NCBI RefSeq assembly: GCF_023347255.1
Contig: NZ_CP094466.1
Location: 2,604,001 to 2,668,000, forward strand
Length of the DNA stretch: 64,000 bases
Source of the DNA: Faecalibacterium sp. I4-3-84
GTDB taxonomy: Bacteria; Bacillota; Clostridia; Oscillospirales; Ruminococcaceae
Direction of reading: 5' to 3'
Shown one piece after another: positions 15,051 to 22,294 of the stretch. A program made the translations under genes and the position numbers. Every line of letters starts with the position of its first letter. The first letter of the stretch is position 1. The notes beneath the pieces are model-generated. The model had not been told where the DNA came from. It made no database searches and saw only the letters and a list, made by a program, of their open reading frames with translations.

Positions 15051-15099
15051 AAAGCCCGTCTGCGCTGCCACATATCGTGGCTTGCAGACGAGCTTTTTC
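15051..15099 (+). terminator. Terminator of HipA-like operon
   Basis: AAGCCCGTCTGC pairs with GCAGACGAGCTT around a 24-base loop that itself folds (GCCAC...GTGGC), and TTTTTCG follows. Confidence 0.75.
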
Positions 15100-15184
15100 G
15101 TTTGGCCGGAGAAAAATTACCATATGATAACAACGGAGATTCGGTCAGCTTTGACTTCGGCAATCATCTTCTGAAATCCGGGTC

Positions 15185-15289
15185 GGTCGAATTGCATACC
15201 AGAGATATCTGGTGCTCTACGACCGGGACTCTCTGACGGTGAGCCGCAAGCTGTCTGCCTCGGTGGAGGAGTACATCGACGACCACTAA
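15185..15289 (+). pseudogene. Unidentified C-terminal gene fragment
   Basis: An in-frame run encoding RIAYQRYLVLYDRDSLT and SRKLSASVEEYIDDH before TAA. It has no start or ribosome site and ends where an nnrE fragment on the other strand begins, so it is probably debris at a rearrangement junction. The family is not recognised. Confidence 0.3.
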
Positions 15290-15396
15290 GCAGCCAGCCC
15301 AGCGTTTTCCATCATTTGCAGGTAGGGCAGACCGTGGGCATCCCCGGCTCGTTCAATTTCCTTCATCTGCGCAGCCGTCACAATGCGATGTTTCAT
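15286..15396 (-). pseudogene. nnrE N-terminal fragment
   Basis: The first 36 codons of an NAD(P)HX epimerase gene (MKHRIVTAAQMKEIERAG, then GLPYLQMMENAGLAA), ending in TAG at a junction. It matches the 5' end of the broken nnrE at 23383-24036 at almost every residue, so this is a partial duplicate. The catalytic and NAD-binding parts are absent. Confidence 0.8.
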
Positions 15397-15428
15397 GTTG
15401 GCACCTTCTCTCGAACGCTAAGCAGCTC

Positions 15429-15983
15429 TCACTGTCTCCAAGGCTCGCTGCCCTGGTTGTTGATATCAATTTGGCACAGCTTCATGGCAGAAAGTGCCGT
15501 GTCATGGGACTGGGGCGTGACGCAGGCGCAGCAGGCAGCGTCCACGGAAACGTCGCTTTCCGGGAAGGTCGCTTTGCACAGGATGGCGTTGGAAAGCACA
15601 CAGATGCCGGTGCACAGACCCACCAGCTCGATCTCCGGGGTTTCGGTCCCGGCGGCGGTCTTGAGCTTTTCCGCCAGCAGGGTGGAGCCAAAGGTGGGCT
15701 TGCAGATAAAGTGGTCTGCAGGCACGCCCTCCAGCGCCTCCGCCACCAGCGGATTTAGAGCGTGCCCCTCGCTGCCGGCGATGCAGTGAGCCACCGGGAG
15801 ATGACGCCCCTCGTTGGTCTCCAGATAGTTGTCCGGGTGGGTATCCTGGGTGACAAAGATCTGCTCCGGGCGATAGGTGCGGATCTTTTCCAGCACCTTC
15901 GGCAGGATGGCTTCGGCCTCTTTTGTGCCCAGCGAGCCGGTGATAAAGTCGTTCTGCATATCCACTACGATCAGAAATTTCAT
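15429..15983 (-). CDS. Cysteine hydrolase, nicotinamidase/isochorismatase family
   Basis: A 184-residue enzyme. ATG 15983 is chosen over an upstream start because GGGAGGT precedes it. The triad is visible: Asp in FLIVVDMQNDF (residue 8), Lys in HFICKPTFGS (about 102), and nucleophile Cys in LVGLCTGICV (about 132). Metal ligands occur in TQDTHPDNY. This pattern is closest to nicotinamidase (PncA-like) enzymes, which convert nicotinamide to nicotinate in NAD salvage. Nearby nnrE pieces also concern NAD repair, although they are broken. It is divergent from the Gfo/Idh gene. Confidence 0.85.
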   Translation of the reverse strand: MKFLIVVDMQNDFITGSLGTKEAEAILPKVLEKIRTYRPEQIFVTQDTHPDNYLETNEGRHLPVAHCIAGSEGHALNPLVAEALEGVPADHFICKPTFGSTLLAEKLKTAAGTETPEIELVGLCTGICVLSNAILCKATFPESDVSVDAACCACVTPQSHDTALSAMKLCQIDINNQGSEPWRQ

Positions 15984-16118
15984 AGGGGGGGTACCTCCCA
16001 AACTGATGTGTCAAGACACCTTTTTCTATCAGTATAACGGATAGAGCAAAAATTGCAAGGATTTTGTTTGGAGGCGGTGTTTTTTGGCAGAAAAATAGGG
16101 CTTTATGGGAGCGGAATC

Positions 16119-16147
16119 TTTTCCGCAGAGAGAAATCATGGTATACT
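16119..16147 (+). promoter_or_regulatory. Promoter of Gfo/Idh gene
   Basis: TTTTCC (16119-16124), 17-base spacer ending ATGG, TATACT (16142-16147). The same noncanonical -35 with an extended -10 recurs at 4534, 6777 and 19742. Confidence 0.6.
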
Positions 16148-16179
16148 GGATCCAAAGTGATCAAATGGGAGGTACCGTT

Positions 16180-17163
16180 ATGAAGTGGGGAATTTTAGCG
16201 ACCGGCACCATTGCCAAAAAGTTTGCGTCTACGGTGGAACAGATGGGCGCAGAAGGGGAGCAGCTTGTTGCCGTGGGCTCACGGCATCTGAAAAGCGCAC
16301 AGGCGTTTGCACAGCAGTACGGCATTCCCCGCTGCTATGACTCCTACGAAGCCCTTGCCGCCGACCCGGAGGTGGAGGCTATCTATGTTGCCACTCCCAA
16401 CACCCTGCACTACGAAAACTGCAAGCTCTGCTTGGGGCATGGCAAGCACGTTCTGTGCGAAAAGCCCTTTACCATCAACCCGGAGCAGGCGCAGGAGCTG
16501 TATCGTCTGGCGGAGGAAAAGCACCTCTTTCTCATGGAGGCATTCTGGATCTGGCTGCTGCCGCTGTACGACCGAATGCGCGAGATCCTTACTGCTGGCA
16601 CCATCGGGGAACTGAAGCAGATCACCTGTCAGTACGGCTTTGTGGCCTCCGGTGCCCGGAAGGACCGCAAGTTTGATTCCAGTCTGGGCGGTGGTGCGCT
16701 GCTGGATATCGGCATCTACAATCTGGGCTTTCTGCGCATCCTCACCGGACAGGAACCGGAGAAGGTGGAGACCAAAGAGGTCCACATCAACGAGTACGGC
16801 ACCGACGATTACAGTCGCCTTGCGCTGACCTACCCCGGCGGCTGCAAGGCGGAGTCTGTCCAGACCATTGGGCAGGAGCTGGAGCGCAACGCCCGTATCG
16901 TGGGCACCAAGGGCAGCATCTTTCTGCCTGATTTCCAGCACGCCGAGACCATGACGCTGGTAGTGGAGTGCAAAGAGCCGGAGGTCATCCGCTGCCCGGT
17001 GGACATCAACGGCTTTGAGTATGAGATCCGGGAAGCAAGCCGCTGCGTCAAGCTGGGGCGTACCGGAAGCGACCGCTACACCCCGCAGGATAGCCTTGCC
17101 CTGACCCGTCTGATGTACGACACCCGCATGAGCTGGGGCATGAAGTTTGTGGGCGAGGTGTAA
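16180..17163 (+). CDS. Gfo/Idh/MocA family oxidoreductase
   Basis: A 327-residue NAD(P)-dependent oxidoreductase. The frame opens earlier, but GGGAGGT precedes ATG 16180. The N-terminal Rossmann segment MKWGILATGTIAKKFA is followed by VAVGSRHLKSAQAFA, and the family signature HVLCEKPFTIN is near residue 94. The C-terminal Gfo/Idh domain contains GGGALLDIGIYNLGF (about 170-185) with catalytic Asp/His-equivalent positions. These enzymes oxidise or reduce sugars, inositols or dihydrodiols, but the substrate is not predictable. It is monocistronic. Confidence 0.9.
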   Translation: MKWGILATGTIAKKFASTVEQMGAEGEQLVAVGSRHLKSAQAFAQQYGIPRCYDSYEALAADPEVEAIYVATPNTLHYENCKLCLGHGKHVLCEKPFTINPEQAQELYRLAEEKHLFLMEAFWIWLLPLYDRMREILTAGTIGELKQITCQYGFVASGARKDRKFDSSLGGGALLDIGIYNLGFLRILTGQEPEKVETKEVHINEYGTDDYSRLALTYPGGCKAESVQTIGQELERNARIVGTKGSIFLPDFQHAETMTLVVECKEPEVIRCPVDINGFEYEIREASRCVKLGRTGSDRYTPQDSLALTRLMYDTRMSWGMKFVGEV

Positions 17164-17255
17164 GCGCACACCTTGCCGCAGGTCTTTTGCGTGCGAAAAC
17201 TATGATATACAGAGAGCGACAACTCGGAATTGATATAAAAAAGAAGGACACATAG

Positions 17256-17465
17256 ATGAAAACAGTGGTTCTTTATAATATTATTTCTTTTATCATCCTC
17301 GTTGCTTTGATTTTTGTCTTAAGGATTGTTAGTAAGAGTAATTTAAGACAAAATCAACAACTTGTTATTAAAGTCATTGCAACTATTTTAATTGTTTATG
17401 TGATAGCGTTCGTGCTTTTTATTGATGCAATAGCATTTGGCATTATAGGACCAGTTCAAGATTAA
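17256..17465 (+). CDS. Small two-helix membrane protein
   Basis: A 69-residue hydrophobic protein with helices at about residues 5-24 (YNIISFIILVALIFVL) and 38-60 (VIKVIATILIVYVIAFVLFI). It starts after AGAAGGAC. It is AT-rich compared with its neighbours. The C-terminal part and downstream spacer have a diverged duplicate at about 30045-30110. Function unknown. Confidence 0.6.
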   Translation: MKTVVLYNIISFIILVALIFVLRIVSKSNLRQNQQLVIKVIATILIVYVIAFVLFIDAIAFGIIGPVQD

Positions 17466-17495
17466 CAATTCCAGTTTGACAAGGAAGTGCTTTGC

Positions 17496-17681
17496 ATGAA
17501 AAAGCGTATATCAAGGATTCTCGGTTTAATAATGCTGATTATAGCTATTGCATTTATAGTGTTTGCATTGAACCATCCAGAAATGAGTTTTCCTTGGAAC
17601 AATACCATTACTTGGTTACTGTATGGTTTATATATTCTTGTGACAGTCATGTTGCTTATTGCGCCTAAGACGAAGAAGTAA
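17496..17681 (+). CDS. Small two-helix membrane protein
   Basis: A 61-residue protein, ATG 17496 chosen over an upstream ATG because of AAGGAAG spacing. Two hydrophobic segments (ILGLIMLIIAIAFIVFAL and WLLYGLYILVTVMLLIA) flank a short extracellular loop. It lies 30 bases after the 69-residue membrane protein, so the two may be a pair. Function unknown. Confidence 0.6.
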   Translation: MKKRISRILGLIMLIIAIAFIVFALNHPEMSFPWNNTITWLLYGLYILVTVMLLIAPKTKK

Positions 17682-17714
17682 ACAATTCGCGTTTGTGGAG
17701 CGAAGCGGAACAAT

Positions 17715-17783
17715 GAAAGCCCCAGTGGGGCTTTCAAGCGACCGAACGGTCTTGCGGCAGCAAGATGGAGGGGCCTCGCCCCG
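17715..17783 (+). repeat. Two GC-rich hairpins in intergenic region
   Basis: GAAAGCCCCAGTGGGGCTTTC (17715-17735) and GGGGCCTCGCCCC (17771-17783) are perfect small inverted repeats. The first could stop transcription of the membrane-protein pair although no T tract follows. Nothing else is seen between 17690 and 17846. Confidence 0.45.
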
Positions 17784-17846
17784 ACAACTTCCAGTTTGCC
17801 GGGCAGACAGGCATCTAAAAAACCATACAAAAACGAGGGAACAGCC

Positions 17847-18803
17847 ATGGTACTTTATTTTACAGGAACCGGCAACAGCCGGTATCTGGCACGGCGCATT
17901 GCCGAAGGGCTGGATATGCCGCTTTACGACCTGAACACCTGCATCAAGGCAGGGGATACCGCCCCGGTGCAGACCGGGCAGGATGTGGTGCTGGTCACGC
18001 CTACCTACGCATGGCGTATTCCCCGGGTGGTGTCCCAGTGGCTGGGCAAGACTGCGCTGACCGGGGCGGAGCGCATCTGGTTTGTGATGGATTGCGGCAG
18101 CGAGATCGGCAATGCGGCAAAATATAACCGGCAGCTTGCGGCGCAAAAGCACCTGCGGTACATGGGTACAGCTCAGATCATCATGCCGGAAAACTACATT
18201 GCCATGTTCAATGCGCCGCAAAAAGAGCAGGCCCGGAGCATCGTGGAGCAGGCAGAGCCTGCGCTTCAGAGGGCGCTGGCGCAGGTCAGAGCTGGGCAGG
18301 AATTTTCTCCACTGAGAGACACCCGCTACGACCGCTTTATGAGCGGCCCGGTAAACCCGGCGTTCTATCGCTTTTTTGTGAAGGCGGATGCCTTCCGGGC
18401 AACGGATGCCTGTATCGGATGCGGCAAGTGCGTGGAGCTGTGCCCCCTGAACAATATCCGGCTGGAAAACGGCAAGCCGGTCTGGGGCAAACATTGCACC
18501 CACTGCATGGCCTGCATCTGCGATTGCCCCAAAGAGGCCGTCGAGTATATTGAAAAGTTGAATCATCAATATATTGATCTGCTGAACGGGGATGGTCTGG
18601 CATCTGATAAGTTCTGGGAGCTGAATCAACGCATCCGTGAGGATCGAAAAAGTCTGGGTGTTCAGATGGAACTTCGTAAACCGGATCTGCCGTATACGCT
18701 GGTCAATCTGCTGCATGAGAAAATTATCACGGAAGATGACCTGAAGCAATTCAGCAATGTATTGCAAGACGCGGTGAAACAGCTGCAGGAACGAATGGAA
18801 TAG
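17847..18803 (+). CDS. EFR1-type flavodoxin-ferredoxin fusion protein
   Basis: A 318-residue redox protein. Residues 1-150 are flavodoxin-like (YFTGTGNSRYLARRIA is the FMN phosphate loop, TPTYAWRIPRV the next loop). Residues about 190-235 carry two 4Fe-4S motifs, CIGCGKCVELCP and CTHCMACICDCP. EFR1-family proteins usually end soon after the second cluster. Here an extra 85 residues follow (NHQYIDLLNGDGLASDKF ... DLKQFSNVLQDAVKQLQERM), encoded by lower-GC DNA from about 18540, which looks like an in-frame fusion to part of another helical protein. It is probably an electron carrier of unknown partner. The start follows GAGGGAAC by 5 bases. Confidence 0.85.
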   Translation: MVLYFTGTGNSRYLARRIAEGLDMPLYDLNTCIKAGDTAPVQTGQDVVLVTPTYAWRIPRVVSQWLGKTALTGAERIWFVMDCGSEIGNAAKYNRQLAAQKHLRYMGTAQIIMPENYIAMFNAPQKEQARSIVEQAEPALQRALAQVRAGQEFSPLRDTRYDRFMSGPVNPAFYRFFVKADAFRATDACIGCGKCVELCPLNNIRLENGKPVWGKHCTHCMACICDCPKEAVEYIEKLNHQYIDLLNGDGLASDKFWELNQRIREDRKSLGVQMELRKPDLPYTLVNLLHEKIITEDDLKQFSNVLQDAVKQLQERME

Positions 18804-18835
18804 TGACTGCATACAGCAGCAAAGGAGAAAAAACA

Positions 18836-19663
18836 ATGGAACATCTTTACGAAAAAGCACAGGAGAGTGCGGAATATATCAAAGCGCATACCACCAAACG
18901 CCCGAAAATCGCGGTCGTACTCGGCTCCGGCCTTGGCAACCTGACCGCAGACTTTACCGAGACGGAAGAACTGCCCTATAAAGACATTCCGAACTTTCCA
19001 GTGTCCACCGTGGCAGGCCATAAAGGCGCATTGCTGGCGGGCAAGCTGGGCGAGAAAGAGGTCTATGCGCTGGAAGGACGATTCCACTTTTATGAAGGCT
19101 ACTCTATGAAGGAAGTCTGCTACCCGTTCTATGTCCTGAAACTGCTGGGTGTGGAACAGGTGGTGCTGACCAATGCCTGCGGCGGCATCAACCGGGAGTT
19201 TGCGCCGGGCACCCTGATGCTCCTCACCGACTTCATCAACATGATGGGTACGAACCCGCTCATCGGCCCCAACGACGAGCGCTTCGGCCCGCGTTTCCCG
19301 GACATGACCGAGCCGTACAGTCTGGAACTGCGGAATCTCGCCAAACAGACTGCCGACGAGCTGGGCATTTCCTATCAAGAGGGCGTTTATCTGGGCTTCA
19401 TGGGTCCCTGCTACGAAACGGCCGCCGAGATCCGTGCCTTTGCGGGCATGGGTGCCGATGCTGTGGGCATGAGCACCGTGCCGGAAACCATGGTCTGCAA
19501 TTATCTGGGTATGAAGGTGCTGGCCGTCAGCTGTATCACGAACATGGCCACCGGCATCCAGACGGTGAAGCACAGCCACGCCCGCGTGCTGGAAATCGCC
19601 AATCAGGCCGGGGAGACCCTGTGCCGCTGGCTGGGCGCGGTGATCCAGAAGATGGAAGGGTGA
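18836..19663 (+). CDS. punA: Purine nucleoside phosphorylase
   Basis: A 275-residue enzyme that phosphorolyses inosine and guanosine to base plus ribose-1-phosphate. Family marks: VVLGSGLGNLTADF phosphate loop (about 24-37), the AGHKGALLAGKLG segment, LTNACGGINREFAPG near 115-130, and the base-binding EGVYLGFMGPCYETAAEIR (about 185-205), with Glu and Asn positions of trimeric PNPs (AVSCITNMATGI). ATG 18836 follows AAAGGAG. It lies 33 bases after the EFR1 gene and ends at a very strong terminator. Together with adenine deaminase it serves purine salvage. Confidence 0.93.
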   Translation: MEHLYEKAQESAEYIKAHTTKRPKIAVVLGSGLGNLTADFTETEELPYKDIPNFPVSTVAGHKGALLAGKLGEKEVYALEGRFHFYEGYSMKEVCYPFYVLKLLGVEQVVLTNACGGINREFAPGTLMLLTDFINMMGTNPLIGPNDERFGPRFPDMTEPYSLELRNLAKQTADELGISYQEGVYLGFMGPCYETAAEIRAFAGMGADAVGMSTVPETMVCNYLGMKVLAVSCITNMATGIQTVKHSHARVLEIANQAGETLCRWLGAVIQKMEG

Positions 19664-19693
19664 GAACTCCTTTTTCCGAGAGACTCATAAACA

Positions 19694-19730
19694 AATAAAT
19701 ATCCCCCGGCTCCGCCGGGGGATATTTATT
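19694..19730 (+). terminator. Perfect bidirectional terminator
   Basis: AATAAATATCCCCCGGC and GCCGGGGGATATTTATT form a 17-bp perfect stem with a TCC loop. The A/T-rich base of the stem gives A and T tracts for both directions. Confidence 0.9.
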
Positions 19731-19741
19731 GCGTCTGTGCC

Positions 19742-19770
19742 TTTTCCTGCAGGTGGTAGTATGATATACT
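19742..19770 (+). promoter_or_regulatory. Promoter of 52-residue membrane protein
   Basis: TTTTCC (19742-19747), exactly 17 bases, TATACT (19765-19770), preceded by ATGA. It belongs to the TTTTCC-17-TATACT family described in the findings. Confidence 0.6.
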
Positions 19771-19807
19771 TGTAACGATAAATCGGAAGTTGCAGGGGAT
19801 AACAGAG

Positions 19808-19966
19808 ATGAAAAATAGGATAATCGGTGTTATATTTTTAATTGTCTTTGTGTCAATCAACCTTTGGGCCATTTTGACAAAGAACTATTCCAATTCATTT
19901 CTGGCAGGAATTGCGGGGATGTGTCTTGTTACCGCAATTCTTTATCTCCGAAAAGGAAAAAAGTGA
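19808..19966 (+). CDS. 52-residue membrane protein
   Basis: Starts MKNRIIGVIFLIVFVSINLW and ends VTAILYLRKGKK. Two hydrophobic segments (IIGVIFLIVFVSINLWAIL and FLAGIAGMCLVTAILYL) and a basic tail indicate an inner-membrane protein with both ends probably cytosolic. GCAGGGG precedes the start, and a good promoter lies 40 bases upstream. It is AT-rich. Function unknown. Confidence 0.6.
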   Translation: MKNRIIGVIFLIVFVSINLWAILTKNYSNSFLAGIAGMCLVTAILYLRKGKK

Positions 19967-20031
19967 TCCAATTCCTGCGTGTCTGACAAAATAATCCTTC
20001 CTTCTGTGATCCAATCACGGAAATTAAAGCT

Positions 20032-20047
20032 GAGAATTGTTATCATA
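20032..20047 (+). promoter_or_regulatory. Possible Fur/PerR-like operator before dfx
   Basis: GAGAATTGTTATCATA is an AT-rich interrupted palindrome resembling Fur-family sites (TATAAT-type arms around a central base). It is placed about 45 bases before the desulfoferrodoxin start, where a peroxide-responsive repressor would act. The match is loose. Confidence 0.3.
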
Positions 20048-20089
20048 TAGACACAAGAAACACAAAACATTCTCAGGGAGGATTTCGAT

Positions 20090-20467
20090 ATGAGTGCAAA
20101 GTTTTACATCTGTGACCACTGTGGTAACCTCATCACCACGCTCCACGATGCAGGCGTTCCGATGCTCTGCTGCGGTGAAAAACTGCGGGAGCTGATTCCC
20201 AACACTGTAGAAGCCAGCGGCGAAAAGCATCTGCCGGTGGTCGAGCGCTCCGGCAGCACCCTGACCGTCACGGTGGGCGCGGTGGAGCACCCGATGGTGG
20301 ATGTCCACCATATCCAGTGGCTCTATGTGGAAACGGCGCAGGGCGGCCACATCCGTTATCTCCATCCGGGCGAGGCACCCAGAGCGGCTTTTGAGCTGGG
20401 CGACGAGACACCGGTGGCGGTCTATGCCTACTGCAATCTGCATGGCCTGTGGACGACAAAACTCTGA
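20090..20467 (+). CDS. dfx: Desulfoferrodoxin (superoxide reductase)
   Basis: A 125-residue two-domain protein that reduces superoxide to peroxide in anaerobes. The N-terminal desulforedoxin domain binds Fe(SCys)4 through CDHCG and the CCG pair (residues 9-31). The superoxide reductase centre uses HPMVDVHHIQWLYV histidines (about 67-80) and the C-terminal YCNLHGLW Cys/His pair (about 115-120). Class II (both iron centres). GGGAGG precedes ATG 20090. Its last codons and terminator are duplicated at 23212-23307. Confidence 0.95.
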   Translation: MSAKFYICDHCGNLITTLHDAGVPMLCCGEKLRELIPNTVEASGEKHLPVVERSGSTLTVTVGAVEHPMVDVHHIQWLYVETAQGGHIRYLHPGEAPRAAFELGDETPVAVYAYCNLHGLWTTKL

Positions 20468-20537
20468 TAAAACAATAAGTCCCCTCCGCGCAGATACCCG
20501 GAAAGCGAGATCCGGGTCTGCACGGAGGGGACGATTT
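20444..20537. repeat. dfx tail plus long hairpin, parental copy
   Basis: The segment holds the last seven dfx codons and a large hairpin GTCCCCTCCGCGCAGATACC...GGTCTGCACGGAGGGGAC (20479-20532) that can serve as terminator for dfx on the plus strand and for the DUF3343 operon on the minus strand. A duplicate lies at 23212-23307. Confidence 0.75.
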
Positions 20538-20539
20538 TG

Positions 20540-20776
20540 TTATAGCAGAACTTCTTTGGTCTGTTCGATTTCAACAGGGCACTCTGCAAGCAGGCCGGAA
20601 TGCTGCCGGTACGCATCCGGTTCCATCCGCCATGCGATCCCGCAGCCAGCAGAAAGTTCCCGCGGAACAGGGATCAGCCTGCCGGGAATCCCGTTCTGTT
20701 TGCAAAAGGCTTCCAGTTCCATGACCGCAGAAGTAGTGTAGAATGTCAAAACCTGATAGGGCTTTTTTGCTCTCAT
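20540..20776 (-). CDS. DUF3343 protein (putative Se/S carrier-like)
   Basis: A 78-residue cytosolic protein. The pattern YQVLTFYTTSAVMELEAFC, then GIPGRLIPVPRELSAGCG is the DUF3343 signature, with a conserved Cys in SAGCGIAW. The family is described as putative Se/S carrier-like and is found beside YedF and YedE genes. It lies 9 bases downstream of yedF on the same strand. The molecular role is not established. Confidence 0.85.
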   Translation of the reverse strand: MRAKKPYQVLTFYTTSAVMELEAFCKQNGIPGRLIPVPRELSAGCGIAWRMEPDAYRQHSGLLAECPVEIEQTKEVLL

Positions 20777-20785
20777 ACGCTGCCG

Positions 20786-21007
20786 TTATGCCTGAAAGGT
20801 GATCTCAAAACAGCCATCCGCCCGCGTGGTCGTCTGACCGTCCTTGTGTTCATATTCCAGCATTTTTTCAATGTTTTTGCGGGTGTGCGCTTCATCACCG
20901 AGAACGCGGATCATCTCGCCCGGATGCTCTTCCATCGCATCCATCGTCAGCAACACCGGTTCAGGGCAGGAAAGGCCGCGAACGTCCACTTCAACAAATT
21001 TAGCCAT
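20786..21007 (-). CDS. yedF: YedF/TusA-like sulfur carrier protein
   Basis: A 73-residue TusA-fold protein. The active motif LSCPEPVLLT carries the sulfur-binding Cys14 in the conserved CPxP, and the protein ends with a beta strand ADGCFEITFQA. YedF proteins are thought to handle persulfide or selenium in partnership with YedE. It stands between yedE (21 bases upstream) and the DUF3343 gene, forming a three-gene operon. Confidence 0.88.
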   Translation of the reverse strand: MAKFVEVDVRGLSCPEPVLLTMDAMEEHPGEMIRVLGDEAHTRKNIEKMLEYEHKDGQTTTRADGCFEITFQA

Positions 21008-21028
21008 TGTGCTTTCTCCTTTTTCAGA

Positions 21029-22129
21029 TCACTTTGCCGCTTTTTTACGGCGCAGGTTGGTTGCTGCAATCACAAACAACAGTACAATGCAAACGATGAC
21101 TGCAATCTTGCCGGGCATGGCCGGGCCGCCGGGAACAGCGGCATCGGTCGCTGTGGCAGCTTTGGCGGCGCTGCCGACCAGATTAAAATTGTGTGCAAAA
21201 GCGGCACCCAGAAGCATACCGAGGAACGTTACCGCGCTGTCGGAGGAACCCTGCCCTGCAAGGATCAGCTGACGCAGCGGGCAGCCACCGGCCAATACCG
21301 CTGCAAAGCCGACAACGTACATGCCAAGGATGTTCCACAGATGCTGCGAATGTGCAATGGGCTGGCCGGAGAAGCTCAGATGGAAATTGCCGGTGGCAAT
21401 GTTATAAATGGTCATGACCGCAAACAGCGCGGCAATAATGCTGAGCAGGTCGAAATTCTTCATCAGGATCACATCGCGGATGCTTCCGGCAAAGCACATA
21501 CGGCTTTTCTGTGCGAGGGCACCGATGACCAATGCGACCACCAGTGCCAGCAGCAGCGGAGCGTGCTTGCTGCCGGGGCCTTCCGTGCTTGCCGCATAAG
21601 CACCCGTTGCCACACCGATCACCAGCAGAGCAGCCAGCAGAACCGGCAGCACCGCACCGCTGAGCGACTTGGTTTCATAGGCTCTTCCCAGAGAAAAGCC
21701 TTTTTTCAAGAAGCAGGAGCCAGTGGCGACACCGCCAGCAAAGCCGATGAGCGCCACATACGCATTCAGGTCACCGGCAGACATCCGTAGCACCATGCGC
21801 AGCGGGCAGCCCAGAAAGACCAGTGCACCGATCATCATAACGGCACCCAGCAGAAAACGCACCATCGGCGCAGAACCGGCGGTAGAGCGATACTCTTTGG
21901 TTGCCATGGAAATCAGGAACGAGCCGCAGACAAAGCCGACGATCTCAGGGCGGAAATACTGAACGGGTGCAGCGGTGTGCAGTTTGAGCGCGCCTGCCGC
22001 GTCGCGGATGAAACAGGCCACGCAGATTGCCATGTTGGCCGGGTTGCCAGACATGGCCAGAAGCATGACCAGAAGTCCGATGACCACACCGGACAAGGCC
22101 AGCTTCCATGTTTTGTCGAATAATTTCAT
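21029..22129 (-). CDS. yedE: YedE family putative selenium/sulfur transporter
   Basis: A 366-residue polytopic membrane protein with roughly nine to eleven helices. Two conserved cysteine motifs of YeeE/YedE transporters are present: FLGCPLRMVLRMSAGD near residue 105 and LAGGCPLRQLILAGQG near 285. Additional conserved Cys are in ICVACFIRDAAG and SRMCFAGSIRDV. The family moves sulfur or selenium compounds, and members linked to YedF and DUF3343 are assigned to selenium. The start follows AGGAGGCAATC. It is transcribed divergently from the LysR gene. Confidence 0.88.
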   Translation of the reverse strand: MKLFDKTWKLALSGVVIGLLVMLLAMSGNPANMAICVACFIRDAAGALKLHTAAPVQYFRPEIVGFVCGSFLISMATKEYRSTAGSAPMVRFLLGAVMMIGALVFLGCPLRMVLRMSAGDLNAYVALIGFAGGVATGSCFLKKGFSLGRAYETKSLSGAVLPVLLAALLVIGVATGAYAASTEGPGSKHAPLLLALVVALVIGALAQKSRMCFAGSIRDVILMKNFDLLSIIAALFAVMTIYNIATGNFHLSFSGQPIAHSQHLWNILGMYVVGFAAVLAGGCPLRQLILAGQGSSDSAVTFLGMLLGAAFAHNFNLVGSAAKAATATDAAVPGGPAMPGKIAVIVCIVLLFVIAATNLRRKKAAK

Positions 22130-22195
22130 GATTGCCTCCTTTTTTAGCGGATGAACTTTACCAGTTCAGTATAACACACACGATTTTTCAGGTGA

Positions 22196-22257
22196 AATTG
22201 ATTTTATTGATAATCTGTATGTACTTATTGATATAATCAATGAGCAGAACTATAATA
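22196..22257. promoter_or_regulatory. Divergent promoter region with ATTGAT boxes
   Basis: On the plus strand TTGATA (22229-22234), 17 bases, TATAAT (22252-22257) drives the LysR gene. ATTGAT occurs four times, twice as a perfect inverted pair ATTGAT-ATA-ATCAAT (22228-22242). This is the expected place for LysR binding to control both itself and yedE. Confidence 0.6.
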
Positions 22258-22294
22258 GAAGAAAAAGCCTTTTCAGCACAAAAAGGAGCGCAGC

